From: an uncultured Muribaculaceae bacterium
Lineage (GTDB): Bacteria; Bacteroidota; Bacteroidia; Bacteroidales; Muribaculaceae
Direction of reading: 5' to 3'
Assembly (NCBI GenBank): GCA_902494515.1
Contig: CABUTS010000017.1
Location: 1-45,060 of the forward strand
DNA: 45,060 bases
Shown here: positions 34,401-40,706 of the stretch, piece after piece
How positions within the stretch are numbered: position 1 is the stretch's first letter
Layout of the letters: every line of letters begins with the position of its first letter
The notes under the pieces: generated by a model
Databases searched by the model: none
Told to the model about the DNA's origin: nothing
The model's input: only the letters and a program-made list of their open reading frames with translations
Made by a program: the position numbers and the translations under genes

Positions 34401-35100
34401 CGAGTATGCCTACTTCAACAAGGAGGGCAAACCCGTTGTAAACAAGGCCGACGAAGTGGCCCGCAAGGTGATAACCTACGACAACCACGACAACATCATC
34501 AAGATCGAGGACTACGGCGTCGACAAGCTCATCATGGTGACAACCCGTAAATACAACAGCCATGACCAGCAGACCGAGGAATCCTACAAGGATGCCAACG
34601 GCAAGACCCCCGCAGGTTACAATTCGCGCGTAACCATCGAGTACGAAGCCGACGAAATCACCCCCAAGAAACTCTCGGCTTACGGTGCTGACGGCAAGCT
34701 CGTCGGCTGGATGATCTGGAACGCTACCAAGAATGAGTGGGGCGACCCGCAGTTTGCTGCCGGGCAGTCCACCGTGATTGCTCCCCCAAATACTGGTGGC
34801 GGCGGTAGTGGCACCTCCATTGTGTCCGACTGGAAGGATGAATTCCGCGAACTCGCCGCCCAGTGCCCGATGAAGATCAACGATGACCTTGACCTGTATT
34901 CAATCTCCGTCGGTTCCAACTCGGTGACCATGACCTACCGTCTGAACAACATCTCGAAGTACGAGATGTCGGAAAGCGACAAGAGCACTTACCGCGACCT
35001 TATCCGCGAGCTCGAAAGCTCCCTGTCGTCGGAACTTCCCAACGGTGCCAGCCTCTACATCCGCCTGGTTGACCGTGCCGACCGTGCCATCAATCTCTGA
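31417..35100 (+). CDS. Transmembrane Ser/Thr kinase with YD/RHS-like extracytoplasmic repeats
   Basis: A 1227-residue receptor-like kinase. Kinase domain about 10-260: IGRGASAEVW loop, K43, HQDIKPDN at 133-140 (Arg of HRD replaced by Gln), DFG 153-155, APE 174-176. One TM helix at about 272-292. Residues 300-1120 consist of many tandem segments of about 35-70 residues with YDERGNxxxxxxFNxDGKPI-like turns (for example at nt 33720 and 34280), resembling YD/RHS or related beta repeats, with no RHS core or toxin tail. After a Gly-rich linker near residue 1130, a final domain of about 90 residues ends the protein. The repeats should lie in the periplasm as ligand sensor or scaffold. Confidence 0.86.
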   Translation: MQLNENQLFDGRYRLVQLIGRGASAEVWKAIDTKAGNMPVAVKIYKPDTLGPGSKGIAEFQREFTMVYNMTHTNLLHPQGFDICEGSPYLVMAYCENGSANSMVGRFSEDDLLQFLRDVAAGLEYLHDHNITHQDIKPDNILVDDNCNYMVTDFGISRRESANDAIGGTRAYMAPEVYKRQPQHASDIWSLGATAVELVTGQPPYGELGGAAQMQSDAPVQINAKLSKPVKKLITGMLDPDPRKRPSAAAIRTSIDHFRETGSWDRNSQRNKIAYIVAGVLSVIVCLGLFVWDRTRTKVQYFDKVVEIWGVPHGINRISELDQKHRAITYKLEYRGGKLRRMSVVNAKGKITNFNDTEQATDALQSEYFYTNDGKIDYLKIYDRGGECMHIVDYDANLVTASFKADDGYSTEKPLPGKTTETSNYNGETGLNPNTSSITRYRITYDDLGRRKKVEYATSQNVDVVDEDMIHGMEFEYDADGRVTKMTFIGLDGNPRGNKRGLAVKKYGYDENGFWNEIRYETVDGSASSDGSNIAMVRISHDQYGNRTAERYLTSEGEPMLRSDMNVAGFDYELNDEGLPVMMTAVGLDEKPAFTKIGFSKQRTVYNEDGFEIRNEFLDDKDSLVNVVVDGSTYSIMTNTVNDRGLVTSVEYFDRFNNPSEDSYGASSYKLELDSVGRILSVARYNKDGKPALLKGFYYKNTTKYDKMGNEIENCYYNEKDELTPDEQGVACYIIDHDRSGKMTKLQFLGPDRKPVLSKNRFSIKEFKYDERGNLVSEQLFNTDGKPIECADFWQSSKSVYDPATNFQTGYYQYSIGGNQISGVEQKYDARGNVTERRVYKGAGQLAPGTAVEHSAYDTNNRVVKIWYTDASGKRTNDPDDGKYCESRYVYDTFGNVVETTFWDVNGNAGASATKVHKMVREYNKLQQMVVWKNFGVDGKPIADSAENTAEAHYAYDERGNEIELTLYDGYGMPINTSNGWFRRTQKFDARNHLIEYAYFNKEGKPVVNKADEVARKVITYDNHDNIIKIEDYGVDKLIMVTTRKYNSHDQQTEESYKDANGKTPAGYNSRVTIEYEADEITPKKLSAYGADGKLVGWMIWNATKNEWGDPQFAAGQSTVIAPPNTGGGGSGTSIVSDWKDEFRELAAQCPMKINDDLDLYSISVGSNSVTMTYRLNNISKYEMSESDKSTYRDLIRELESSLSSELPNGASLYIRLVDRADRAINL

Positions 35101-35151
35101 AACGAAACAGCCGGTATCTGAAAAGAGTCCGGCAATCTCTGAAAATAAATT

Positions 35152-35188
35152 CCGGCATCCGTCCTCACTCCCGGGGGCGGATGCCCGG
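35152..35188 (+). other. GC hairpin after receptor kinase
   Basis: CCGGCATCCG (35152-35161) pairs with CGGATGCCCGG (35178-35188) with one bulge. No T-run follows. The 171-base gap also has repeated CCGG-and-TCTGAAAA words and a small GCCGG-AAACT-CCGGC stem, and no gene. Confidence 0.45.
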
Positions 35189-35271
35189 AATCCCGCTCAA
35201 GACCAATAATCATTAACCAAATAACCCGGCGCGGCCGCCGGAAACTCCGGCAGCCCCCAACCAAGTTAATT

Positions 35272-36126
35272 ATGAAGAAGTTTGTATCCCTTTTTCTGGT
35301 GCTGGTGACTTTCTGCACCATGAAGGTGTCGGCTCTCGAACCTGAAGCCGAACGTTTCCGCTCTGCTATCAAATCGTTCCTTCAGGAAGAAGGTTTCCAC
35401 GCCACCATCGACGACGACGGCTCGCTGAACTTCAAGAAGGAAGGCGTCGCCTACTGGATGTTCTTTTCCGGAGACTCCCCTGTGTATGTCGGTTTCTACC
35501 GCGCAGGCACCGGCATCGAGGACTCCGATTACGATAAGGTGCTCTTCGCCGTCAACGCCGCCAACTATGAGTATCGCTGCGGCAAGGCTATGGTCACCGA
35601 GGACAAGAGCCTCGTATCCTACACCGTGCAGAGCTACTGCTACGCACCCGAGGATTTCAAGTACGCTTTCTACAAATACCTCAATGTGCTCCAGGATATC
35701 CGCGACAAGGTGATTGAGGTCTACAACGACGACAGCGTTTCCTCCTCCTCAACCCCTGTGACCTTCCAGTCCGCCGACGTCCGCATCGAAAAGGACAACG
35801 GTGATGCCGTGACCGACTGGGGCCAGACCATCTACTCCTACCGCACCCGCTACCTCACCCCCCGAATCAAGGTGAATTGCACCAAAGCCGGCACCTACAC
35901 CTTCAACATCAAGATGTTTAACGCCGACGGCAAGCTGACAACCTCCTCCGATTCCCCCTCGGACTACTCCTACGACTCCAGCCGCACCCTCACCAAGGGC
36001 GAGAATACCGTGAAGTTCCAGGGCTGGGGCTCCGACACCGCAGGCCACTGGAAAGCCGGCAACTACCGCTTCGAGTTCTACCTCGGCGACAAATACCTTG
36101 GCTCCAAATCCTTCACTATCAAGTAA
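35272..36126 (+). CDS. Exported protein, YbjN-like domain plus beta domain
   Basis: A 284-residue protein with a signal peptide (1-21, cut after KVSA). Residues about 25-140 have the layout of a YbjN/type III chaperone-like fold (FLQEEGFHATIDDDGSLNFK, VAYWMFF, then two long helices). Residues about 160-284 form a beta-rich domain of the type often found in Bacteroidetes proteins that ends AGNYRFEFYLGDKYLGSKSF. Function unknown. As last gene of the cluster it may be a periplasmic partner of the receptor kinase or protease (inference). Start supported by the signal peptide and MKK. Confidence 0.72.
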   Translation: MKKFVSLFLVLVTFCTMKVSALEPEAERFRSAIKSFLQEEGFHATIDDDGSLNFKKEGVAYWMFFSGDSPVYVGFYRAGTGIEDSDYDKVLFAVNAANYEYRCGKAMVTEDKSLVSYTVQSYCYAPEDFKYAFYKYLNVLQDIRDKVIEVYNDDSVSSSSTPVTFQSADVRIEKDNGDAVTDWGQTIYSYRTRYLTPRIKVNCTKAGTYTFNIKMFNADGKLTTSSDSPSDYSYDSSRTLTKGENTVKFQGWGSDTAGHWKAGNYRFEFYLGDKYLGSKSFTIK

Positions 36127-36160
36127 TCCGCAGCATATCCCGGCATTTTTCGCAACTAAA

Positions 36161-36192
36161 TTTGGATATGCCGAAAAAAACAGCTAACTTTG
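36161..36192 (+). promoter_or_regulatory. tRNA-Gln promoter
   Basis: -33 TTTG at 36161-36164, 20 bases, -7 TAACTTTG at 36185-36192. It lies about 75 bases before the tRNA. A small stem GCATATCC/GGATATGC (36133-36171) overlaps the -33 box and might also end the upstream cluster. Confidence 0.75.
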
Positions 36193-36203
36193 CAGCGCTT
36201 TAG

Positions 36204-36253
36204 AGCCGCCGCGGCTTATCCGGCACATGTCCCGCGTGTAACAAGCGGCGGCT
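36204..36253 (+). other. Stem in the tRNA-Gln leader
   Basis: AGCCGCCGC (36204-36212) pairs perfectly with GCGGCGGCT (36245-36253). It lies between the promoter and the tRNA 5' end and may guide processing. Confidence 0.5.
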
Positions 36254-36267
36254 TTGGGCGCAAGGAT

Positions 36268-36338
36268 TGTCTTATGGTGTAATGGTAGCACTGCAGTTTT
36301 TGGTTCTGCCTGTCCAGGTTCGAATCCTGGTAAGACAA
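36268..36338 (+). tRNA. tRNA-Gln (anticodon TTG)
   Basis: A 71-base cloverleaf: acceptor TGTCTTA/TAAGACA plus discriminator A, D arm GTGT/GCAC, anticodon loop TTTTGGT with TTG at 36300-36302, T arm CCAGG-TTCGAAT-CCTGG. CCA is not encoded. The anticodon stem GCAGT/TCTGC has four pairs and a U-U mismatch at the loop-closing position 31-39. An own promoter and a following hairpin support it as an expressed single-gene unit. Confidence 0.93.
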
Positions 36339-36343
36339 CTCGA

Positions 36344-36378
36344 CCTCAGCTTTCTGATCCTCAGTCAGCTGAGGTTTT
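36344..36378 (+). terminator. Terminator after tRNA-Gln
   Basis: CCTCAGCT (36344-36351) pairs with AGCTGAGG (36367-36374), followed by TTTTCATTTT. A second perfect 9-bp stem, ATTAGAGGG/CCCTCTAAT, lies at 36481-36521. The rest of 36379-36579 is AT-rich with no gene. Confidence 0.75.
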
Positions 36379-36579
36379 CATTTTATAACTAATGTTGTAA
36401 TGTGAGGCTCTTGTCTTATAAGGTGGAGCTATACAGAACTAACAGAAGCAAATTTTTTGGAGGGATTTTCCAATAATCAGATTAGAGGGTGTGTCGTTTA
36501 TACTGCGATGCGCCCTCTAATTCTTTAGTATGATTAGCCCATATGCTGTTCAAATCGTCGCTTCGCAACAGTCTCGGTA

Positions 36580-36708
36580 ATCCCCTTCGAAGTGACGTTT
36601 TCTGTCAAAATATCCCCTTCGAGGTGATGATTTTAGCCAAAACTTTCCTCTTGAAGGGGAAATATTTTCCCAAAAGTTTCCCTATATAGGGGAAAAGTGT
36701 TATCTTTG
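36580..36708 (+). promoter_or_regulatory. Promoter with 32-base iterons and palindrome
   Basis: -7 TATCTTTG at 36701-36708. The -33 position (TTTC, 36677-36680) is the left edge of a palindrome TTTCCC-TATATA-GGGGAAA (36677-36695). Upstream are three related units of 32-33 bases (36580, 36612, 36644), the first two beginning ATCCCCTTCGA and the third diverged and containing GGGGAAA itself. Spacing of about three helical turns suggests cooperative binding by a repressor. Confidence 0.7.
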
Positions 36709-36725
36709 CACAAAAACTTACTCTT

Positions 36726-37901
36726 ATGATAGATTTGCAGCTGATAGATTACATGCAAGAGGAGTTGGCACATACTCCCCGTGAATTTCACAGGTATATG
36801 TACGACCGTATACTTTGGGAAGACCGTATGATTGGTATCGTGGGCCCAAGAGGTGTAGGCAAATCAACAATGGTGAAGCAATATCTTTTATCTCAGCCGG
36901 ATCCGGAACGTTGGTTATATGTTACGGCTGACCATAGCTGGTTTGCGACTCACACCTTGACGGAACTTGCCGACGACTTGATAAAGGATGGAGGTCTGCA
37001 TCTCATTATTGACGAAGTTCACAAATATTATGGGTGGTCGAGGGAACTTAAGCAGATATATGATGCTCATGCGAAACTACAGGTGATATTTACAGGTAGC
37101 TCGGTGCTTGACATCTATCAGGGTGCTTCCGACCTGAGCCGACGTGCGCTGATGTTCACAATGCAAGGCCTTTCGTTCAGAGAATACCTCTCCATGTTCG
37201 AGGGAATAAATCTTCCGGTGTATACTCTTGAGGAAATCATAGGGAATAAGGTAGAACTGCCGACGGATTATCACCCGCTGCCGGATTTCAGGGAGTATCT
37301 CCGCAAGGGATATTATCCTTTCTGCAGCTTGCCCGGTTATGATATACGTCTTCAGCAAATAATGCTACAGACACTTGAGGTGGATATCCCGCAATTTGCA
37401 GGTATGAATGTGTCCACGACCCGAAAGCTACGCCGACTTCTCGTTTTGCTTTCTGAGTCAGCTCCATATAAACCGAATATGACAAGTCTCGGACAAGAGC
37501 TGAGGGTGAGCAAAAATGATTTGCCTGACTATCTGGCGTACCTTGAAAAGGGGGGTATGATCGGGCTGTTGCGTGACGAAACCGGAGGAATGAGAGGTCT
37601 CGGAAAGGTGGAAAAGGTATATGTGGACAATCCGAACCTGATGTACGCACTCCAGGGTGAGCGCACTGACATCGGCAATGTCCGCGAAACATTCTTTTAT
37701 AATCAGATGAGAGTAAACAATGAGGTTGTCCCATCAAAAATCACTGATTTCAGGATAGGCGAACATATATTTGAGATTGGTGGCTCTAAAAAAGGAAAGC
37801 GCCAACTTGAAGGAGACCCGAAAGGGATCGTTGTCCGTGACGACATAGAATACGGCCATGCACCGTTCATCCCTCTCTGGCACTTCGGCCTCAACTACTG
37901 A
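36726..37901 (+). CDS. AAA_14/DUF4143-type ATPase
   Basis: A 391-residue ATPase of the large, poorly understood AAA_14-DUF4143 group common in Bacteroidetes. Walker A GPRGVGKST at 40-48, Walker B LIIDEVH near 93-99, sensor-like FTGSSV, then a winged-helix region (SLGQELRVSKNDLPDYLAYLEKGG) and a C-terminal domain with DFRIGEHIFEIGG that resembles a PD-(D/E)XK fold. Base composition is more AT-rich than the genes to the left, so it may have arrived by transfer next to the tRNA. Promoter iterons suggest tight control. Biological role unknown; a role in defence or toxin-antitoxin-like behaviour is speculation. Confidence 0.85.
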   Translation: MIDLQLIDYMQEELAHTPREFHRYMYDRILWEDRMIGIVGPRGVGKSTMVKQYLLSQPDPERWLYVTADHSWFATHTLTELADDLIKDGGLHLIIDEVHKYYGWSRELKQIYDAHAKLQVIFTGSSVLDIYQGASDLSRRALMFTMQGLSFREYLSMFEGINLPVYTLEEIIGNKVELPTDYHPLPDFREYLRKGYYPFCSLPGYDIRLQQIMLQTLEVDIPQFAGMNVSTTRKLRRLLVLLSESAPYKPNMTSLGQELRVSKNDLPDYLAYLEKGGMIGLLRDETGGMRGLGKVEKVYVDNPNLMYALQGERTDIGNVRETFFYNQMRVNNEVVPSKITDFRIGEHIFEIGGSKKGKRQLEGDPKGIVVRDDIEYGHAPFIPLWHFGLNY

Positions 37902-37970
37902 TAGTCTCAAATTACATTTATTTTCATTACATTACATTCTCGTTATTACATTACATTCTTCCTGCTTTTT

Positions 37971-38313
37971 ATGAACAATCATCGATTGCTCGCGGGGCTG
38001 CTGTGTGCGGCTGTCACTGCGGGCATGGGATTGAGCTGTGGTGCCTGGGAGGTTTACTCGCTGGAGGAAATGCAGGGTGATGATGCGTGAAACCGTGGCC
38101 TTCGCAGCGCCGCCACCCGATGCCATGCTTCTGGCAATGAAGGAGATATACGGCTGGCTGTTGCTTTTGGGACTCGCCTCGCTTATCATCCTCGCCGTCA
38201 GCTACGGACCGCTTCGTCCGCGCGCCATCTTCCCGAAGTGGAGCACCTTGCGCAAAGGCACCCGCCGTCTGGTCCGCATCTTCGTCCGCTCCCAGCCCCC
38301 CACCTCCCGGTAA
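37971..38313 (+). pseudogene. Frameshifted 3' remnant of a membrane transporter (possible)
   Basis: Two small overlapping frames: 37971-38090 (39 codons, hydrophobic start MNNHRLLAGLL, then LSCGAWEVY) and 38080-38313 (77 codons, one long hydrophobic helix EIYGWLLLLGLASLIILAV followed by SYGPLRP and basic residues). Read together with a one-base shift they resemble the last two TM helices of a Bacteroidetes MFS-type permease. Alternatively the first is a tiny lipoprotein (LSCG lipobox) and the second a small membrane protein. Upstream (37908-37966) is AT-rich with a repeated ATTACATTACATTCT word. Confidence 0.4.
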
Positions 38314-38331
38314 TCTTTATCCTGCCGGTGC

Positions 38332-38410
38332 GGAAATTTCGGGACTTTGTGGAAATTTCGGGATTTTGTGGTAAATTTGCAGGAGTATTTGCAAGATTAT
38401 TTGCAGGATT
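38332..38410 (+). promoter_or_regulatory. Promoter with two kinds of direct repeat
   Basis: Two 19-base units beginning GGAAATTTCGGGA (38332-38350, 38351-38369) run into a -7 box TAAATTTG (38372-38379); -33 TTTG at 38346-38349 is 22 bases away. Three 12-base units of ATTTGCAGGATT type (38375-38410) follow across the start site. The layout suggests regulator binding sites over the promoter of the next gene. A 17-codon frame (38418-38471) could be a leader peptide. Confidence 0.6.
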
Positions 38411-38476
38411 AAATAATATGTTAAAGAATGAAATTATCGCTAAGGACACGAGGAAGGGAGGAGGGTATTGAAAAAT

Positions 38477-38776
38477 ATGGCTGACAGAATCGATGAGGAG
38501 AAGCGGGTCGTTGAACTGATGATCCGATTGTATTGCCGGAAAAAGGAGGGCAACGCGAAGCTGTGTCGCGACTGCAGCGAGCTACTGGAATATGCCCGGC
38601 AACGGTTGAGCCGTTGCCGTTTCGGTGTCGGTAAGCCTACCTGCAGGAAATGTCCCGTACACTGCTACCGCCCCGACCGGCGGGAGCAGGTCCGTGCCAT
38701 CATGCGTTGGGCCGGTCCTCGGATGCCCCTCTTCCATCCCGTCGCCGCCCTCCGCCATCTCCTTCGGGAACTCTGA
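38477..38776 (+). CDS. YgbA family (nitrous oxide-stimulated promoter) small protein
   Basis: A 99-residue basic protein with six Cys: YCRKKEG, LCRDCSELLEYARQRL, CRFGVGKPTCRKCPVHCY and PDRREQVRAIMRWAGPRM. I recognise this as the PF11756/YgbA_NO family, linked with nitrosative stress in enterobacteria; the Cys set probably binds a metal or Fe-S centre. The start is uncertain: AGGAGG at about 38459 is well spaced for TTG at 38468, three codons upstream, while ATG at 38477 gives MADRIDEEKR. It follows a promoter with iterated sites. The biochemical role is not known. Confidence 0.78.
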   Translation: MADRIDEEKRVVELMIRLYCRKKEGNAKLCRDCSELLEYARQRLSRCRFGVGKPTCRKCPVHCYRPDRREQVRAIMRWAGPRMPLFHPVAALRHLLREL

Positions 38777-38812
38777 TAACCTGTCGCCTTCGGGAACTCT
38801 GATACCCTGTCG
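38761..38812. repeat. 26-base direct repeat over the YgbA stop
   Basis: Two adjacent 26-base units beginning CCTTCGGGAACTCTGATA, with one difference. The first unit contains the last codons and TGA of the YgbA gene. It lies just before the convergent end of the next ATPase gene. It looks like a recent slippage duplication. Confidence 0.8.
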
Positions 38813-38843
38813 CTTGTGGGAATCAAGCTCTCAGGTCAGAGTT

Positions 38844-40124
38844 TCATTGACGAAGGCAGCCGACCGGGACCACGAGCACGCCGTCAGCCGGACGGCGGTA
38901 GGCATACTGACCTACCCCGGTAAGCACCATTTTAAACGACGGCGGGGCCATCTTGGAGGTGTCGATCTTGTCTGCTAATTTGCATAGGTTTGCAGCACCT
39001 TCGCCAATCAGTTTGTCTCCGCCGAGTTTAATCTCAATCAGACCGTACTTGCCGTTTTTGAGATGTATCACCGCATCACATTCCAGCCCGTTTTTGTCGC
39101 GATAGTGATATACGGAACCTCCCAAGGCTTCTGCGTAAACACGTAAATCCCGTATGCATAGGGTCTCCAACAGCAATCCGAAGGTGTTCAGGTCATTCAG
39201 CAAATCTTCAGGTCCAAGGCCAAGAGCAGCGGTCGCTATGGATGGGTCTGAGAAATAACGGGTTTTAGAGCTGCGGATTGCAGTCTTACTGCGCAGATTC
39301 GGATTCCATGCAAGGGAATCTTCGATTACGAAAATGCTTTGCAAGGCGTTGATATAAGAATAGACAGTGTTTACAGATCCCTTTACGTCCAGCCCCGTTG
39401 CAAGGTCATTAGCGATGGTGGTGACGGGTATCTGCATCCCCTGATTGCGAGCCAGCGAGCGCATCAGTCGTCGGGCGAGTTCCGGGTCACGCTCGGTATT
39501 GTCGGCTCGAGAAATATCCCTGCGGACGACCGCTTCAAAATACTCTTCGGCCTGCTTCAGTGCCGGCTTGACGCGTTCTTTAAGTACCGCTTTGGGCCAT
39601 CCTCCACGGCAAGTGAGAAAAGCGAGTCTGTCAATATCAATCGAGGAGGCGCCGTCAATTGCTTCAGCGTTGCGAAACAGCTGCCCGAGACTTACATCAC
39701 CCGAAGAGTCTCCGGATTCCCATAAACTCATGGTGCGCAGCCGGAGCCATGACATTCGCCCGGTGCCGGTATGGAAAATATCGCTGTCATCCGCCGGCAC
39801 GGCCGAGCCTGTCAGTATAAACTGCCCGTCAGCATTGCGGCGGTCAACTTCATTGCGGACAGCGTCCCAAAGCTGTGGCGACATTTGCCATTCATCAATC
39901 AGACGCGGGGTAGCACCTTGAAGAAGGCGAGAAATGTTGGTTTGGGCTAAAATTAAGTTTTGACTCCGTGTGTCCGGGTCTGACATATAGAGCACACTCT
40001 TGGCATGCTGGGAAGCCAACGTCGTCTTTCCGCAATATTTTGGTCCTTCAATCAGAACGCAACCCATAGCGTCGAGTTTATCTTCCAAAATTGAGTCCGC
40101 AATTCTCGGTTTATAATTATCCAT
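38844..40124 (-). CDS. AAA_14/DUF4143 ATPase with PD-(D/E)XK-like C-terminus
   Basis: A 426-residue member of the same broad ATPase group as 36726-37901, but of a different subgroup. Walker A GPKYCGKTT at 28-36, Walker B RLIDEWQ near 75-80, ILTGSAVP as sensor, a middle DUF4143 helical region (EAVVRRDISRADN, LATGLDVKGSVNTVYSYINAL) and a C-terminal nuclease-like core ECDAVIHLKNGKYGLIEIKLGG, with D, E and K in the right order. Convergent with the YgbA gene. The promoter region is full of repeats. Function unknown. Confidence 0.88.
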   Translation of the reverse strand: MDNYKPRIADSILEDKLDAMGCVLIEGPKYCGKTTLASQHAKSVLYMSDPDTRSQNLILAQTNISRLLQGATPRLIDEWQMSPQLWDAVRNEVDRRNADGQFILTGSAVPADDSDIFHTGTGRMSWLRLRTMSLWESGDSSGDVSLGQLFRNAEAIDGASSIDIDRLAFLTCRGGWPKAVLKERVKPALKQAEEYFEAVVRRDISRADNTERDPELARRLMRSLARNQGMQIPVTTIANDLATGLDVKGSVNTVYSYINALQSIFVIEDSLAWNPNLRSKTAIRSSKTRYFSDPSIATAALGLGPEDLLNDLNTFGLLLETLCIRDLRVYAEALGGSVYHYRDKNGLECDAVIHLKNGKYGLIEIKLGGDKLIGEGAANLCKLADKIDTSKMAPPSFKMVLTGVGQYAYRRPADGVLVVPVGCLRQ

Positions 40125-40171
40125 ATCCAGCTAATAAAAGTGCTTGAATTCAACCAGTGATTTATCGACTG

Positions 40172-40300
40172 CAAAGATACGCATAAATAATTAATAATCA
40201 CAATAAAATGTAATTTTATTGTGAGAGTTGGCCGGTTTTCATTGTGAGAGTTGGCTGATTTTCATTGTGAGAGTTGGCTGGTTTTCATTGTGATAGAAGG
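40172..40300 (-). promoter_or_regulatory. Promoter with palindrome and 23-base iterons
   Basis: On the minus strand: -7 TATCTTTG (40179 to 40172), 21-base spacer, -33 TTG (40203-40201). A perfect 12-base inverted repeat, TCACAATAAAAT/ATTTTATTGTGA (40198-40224), covers the -33 box. Upstream are direct repeats of 22-23 bases with the core TTTTCATTGTGAGAG (40214, 40236, 40259, partial 40282) that share TATTGTGA or CATTGTGA with the palindrome. 40301-40391 shows no further signal. Confidence 0.75.
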
Positions 40301-40391
40301 ATTGTTTGCGGGCATGGCTGTTAAGAGGTTAAAGATGCAGAGGCACTTGCCGCGGTCTGTTTATCGCGTGGGCAGGCCCTATAACGGAATC

Positions 40392-40673
40392 TTACAGCTT
40401 CTCCACTTCAGCAGGAGCGAGACCGGTTAGTTTGCATATGGTCTCAGTGTCAACCCCGAATCTCTTTAATTTTTTTGCTATTTCCAGCTTCCCTTCCTTG
40501 AAGCCCTCCTTGCGTTCACAGCGCATAACGGCGAGGTTGTCGCGGTAGACTCGAAGGGATTCTTTGTACTGGCTGCGTTTCGGCTCAGGCATAGCCTCGA
40601 TTTCGGCAAGGCTGCCCAGCTCGTCAAATATCGCTTTCTGTGCCGCCAACGACATTCTCGTCATAGGTTCCAC
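40392..40673 (-). pseudogene. Duplicated 3' tail of the PD-(D/E)XK_2 gene
   Basis: A 93-codon frame nearly identical in its first part to the C-terminal part of the gene at 40707-41561: AAQKAIFDELGSLAEIEAMP, then RVYRDNLAVMRCER and a closing GLAPAEVEKL. The catalytic N-terminal domain is missing. It begins at about the same point as a break in the full copy, so it is a partial tandem duplication. Homologous copies differ in the charged linker (KEGFKEGK against NAGREEGLAEGE). Confidence 0.8.
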
Positions 40674-40706
40674 GTTCTTCTGTATTTGATACTTATTTCA
40701 GAGCTC

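Noticed and set aside
31417..35100. RHS polymorphic toxin
   Set aside because: No RHS core motif, toxin tail or immunity gene; the repeats follow a kinase and a TM helix.
23061..36126. Type VI or type VII secretion locus
   Set aside because: FHA, kinase and PP2C proteins occur there, but no Tss, Ess, ATPase or effector gene of those systems is present.
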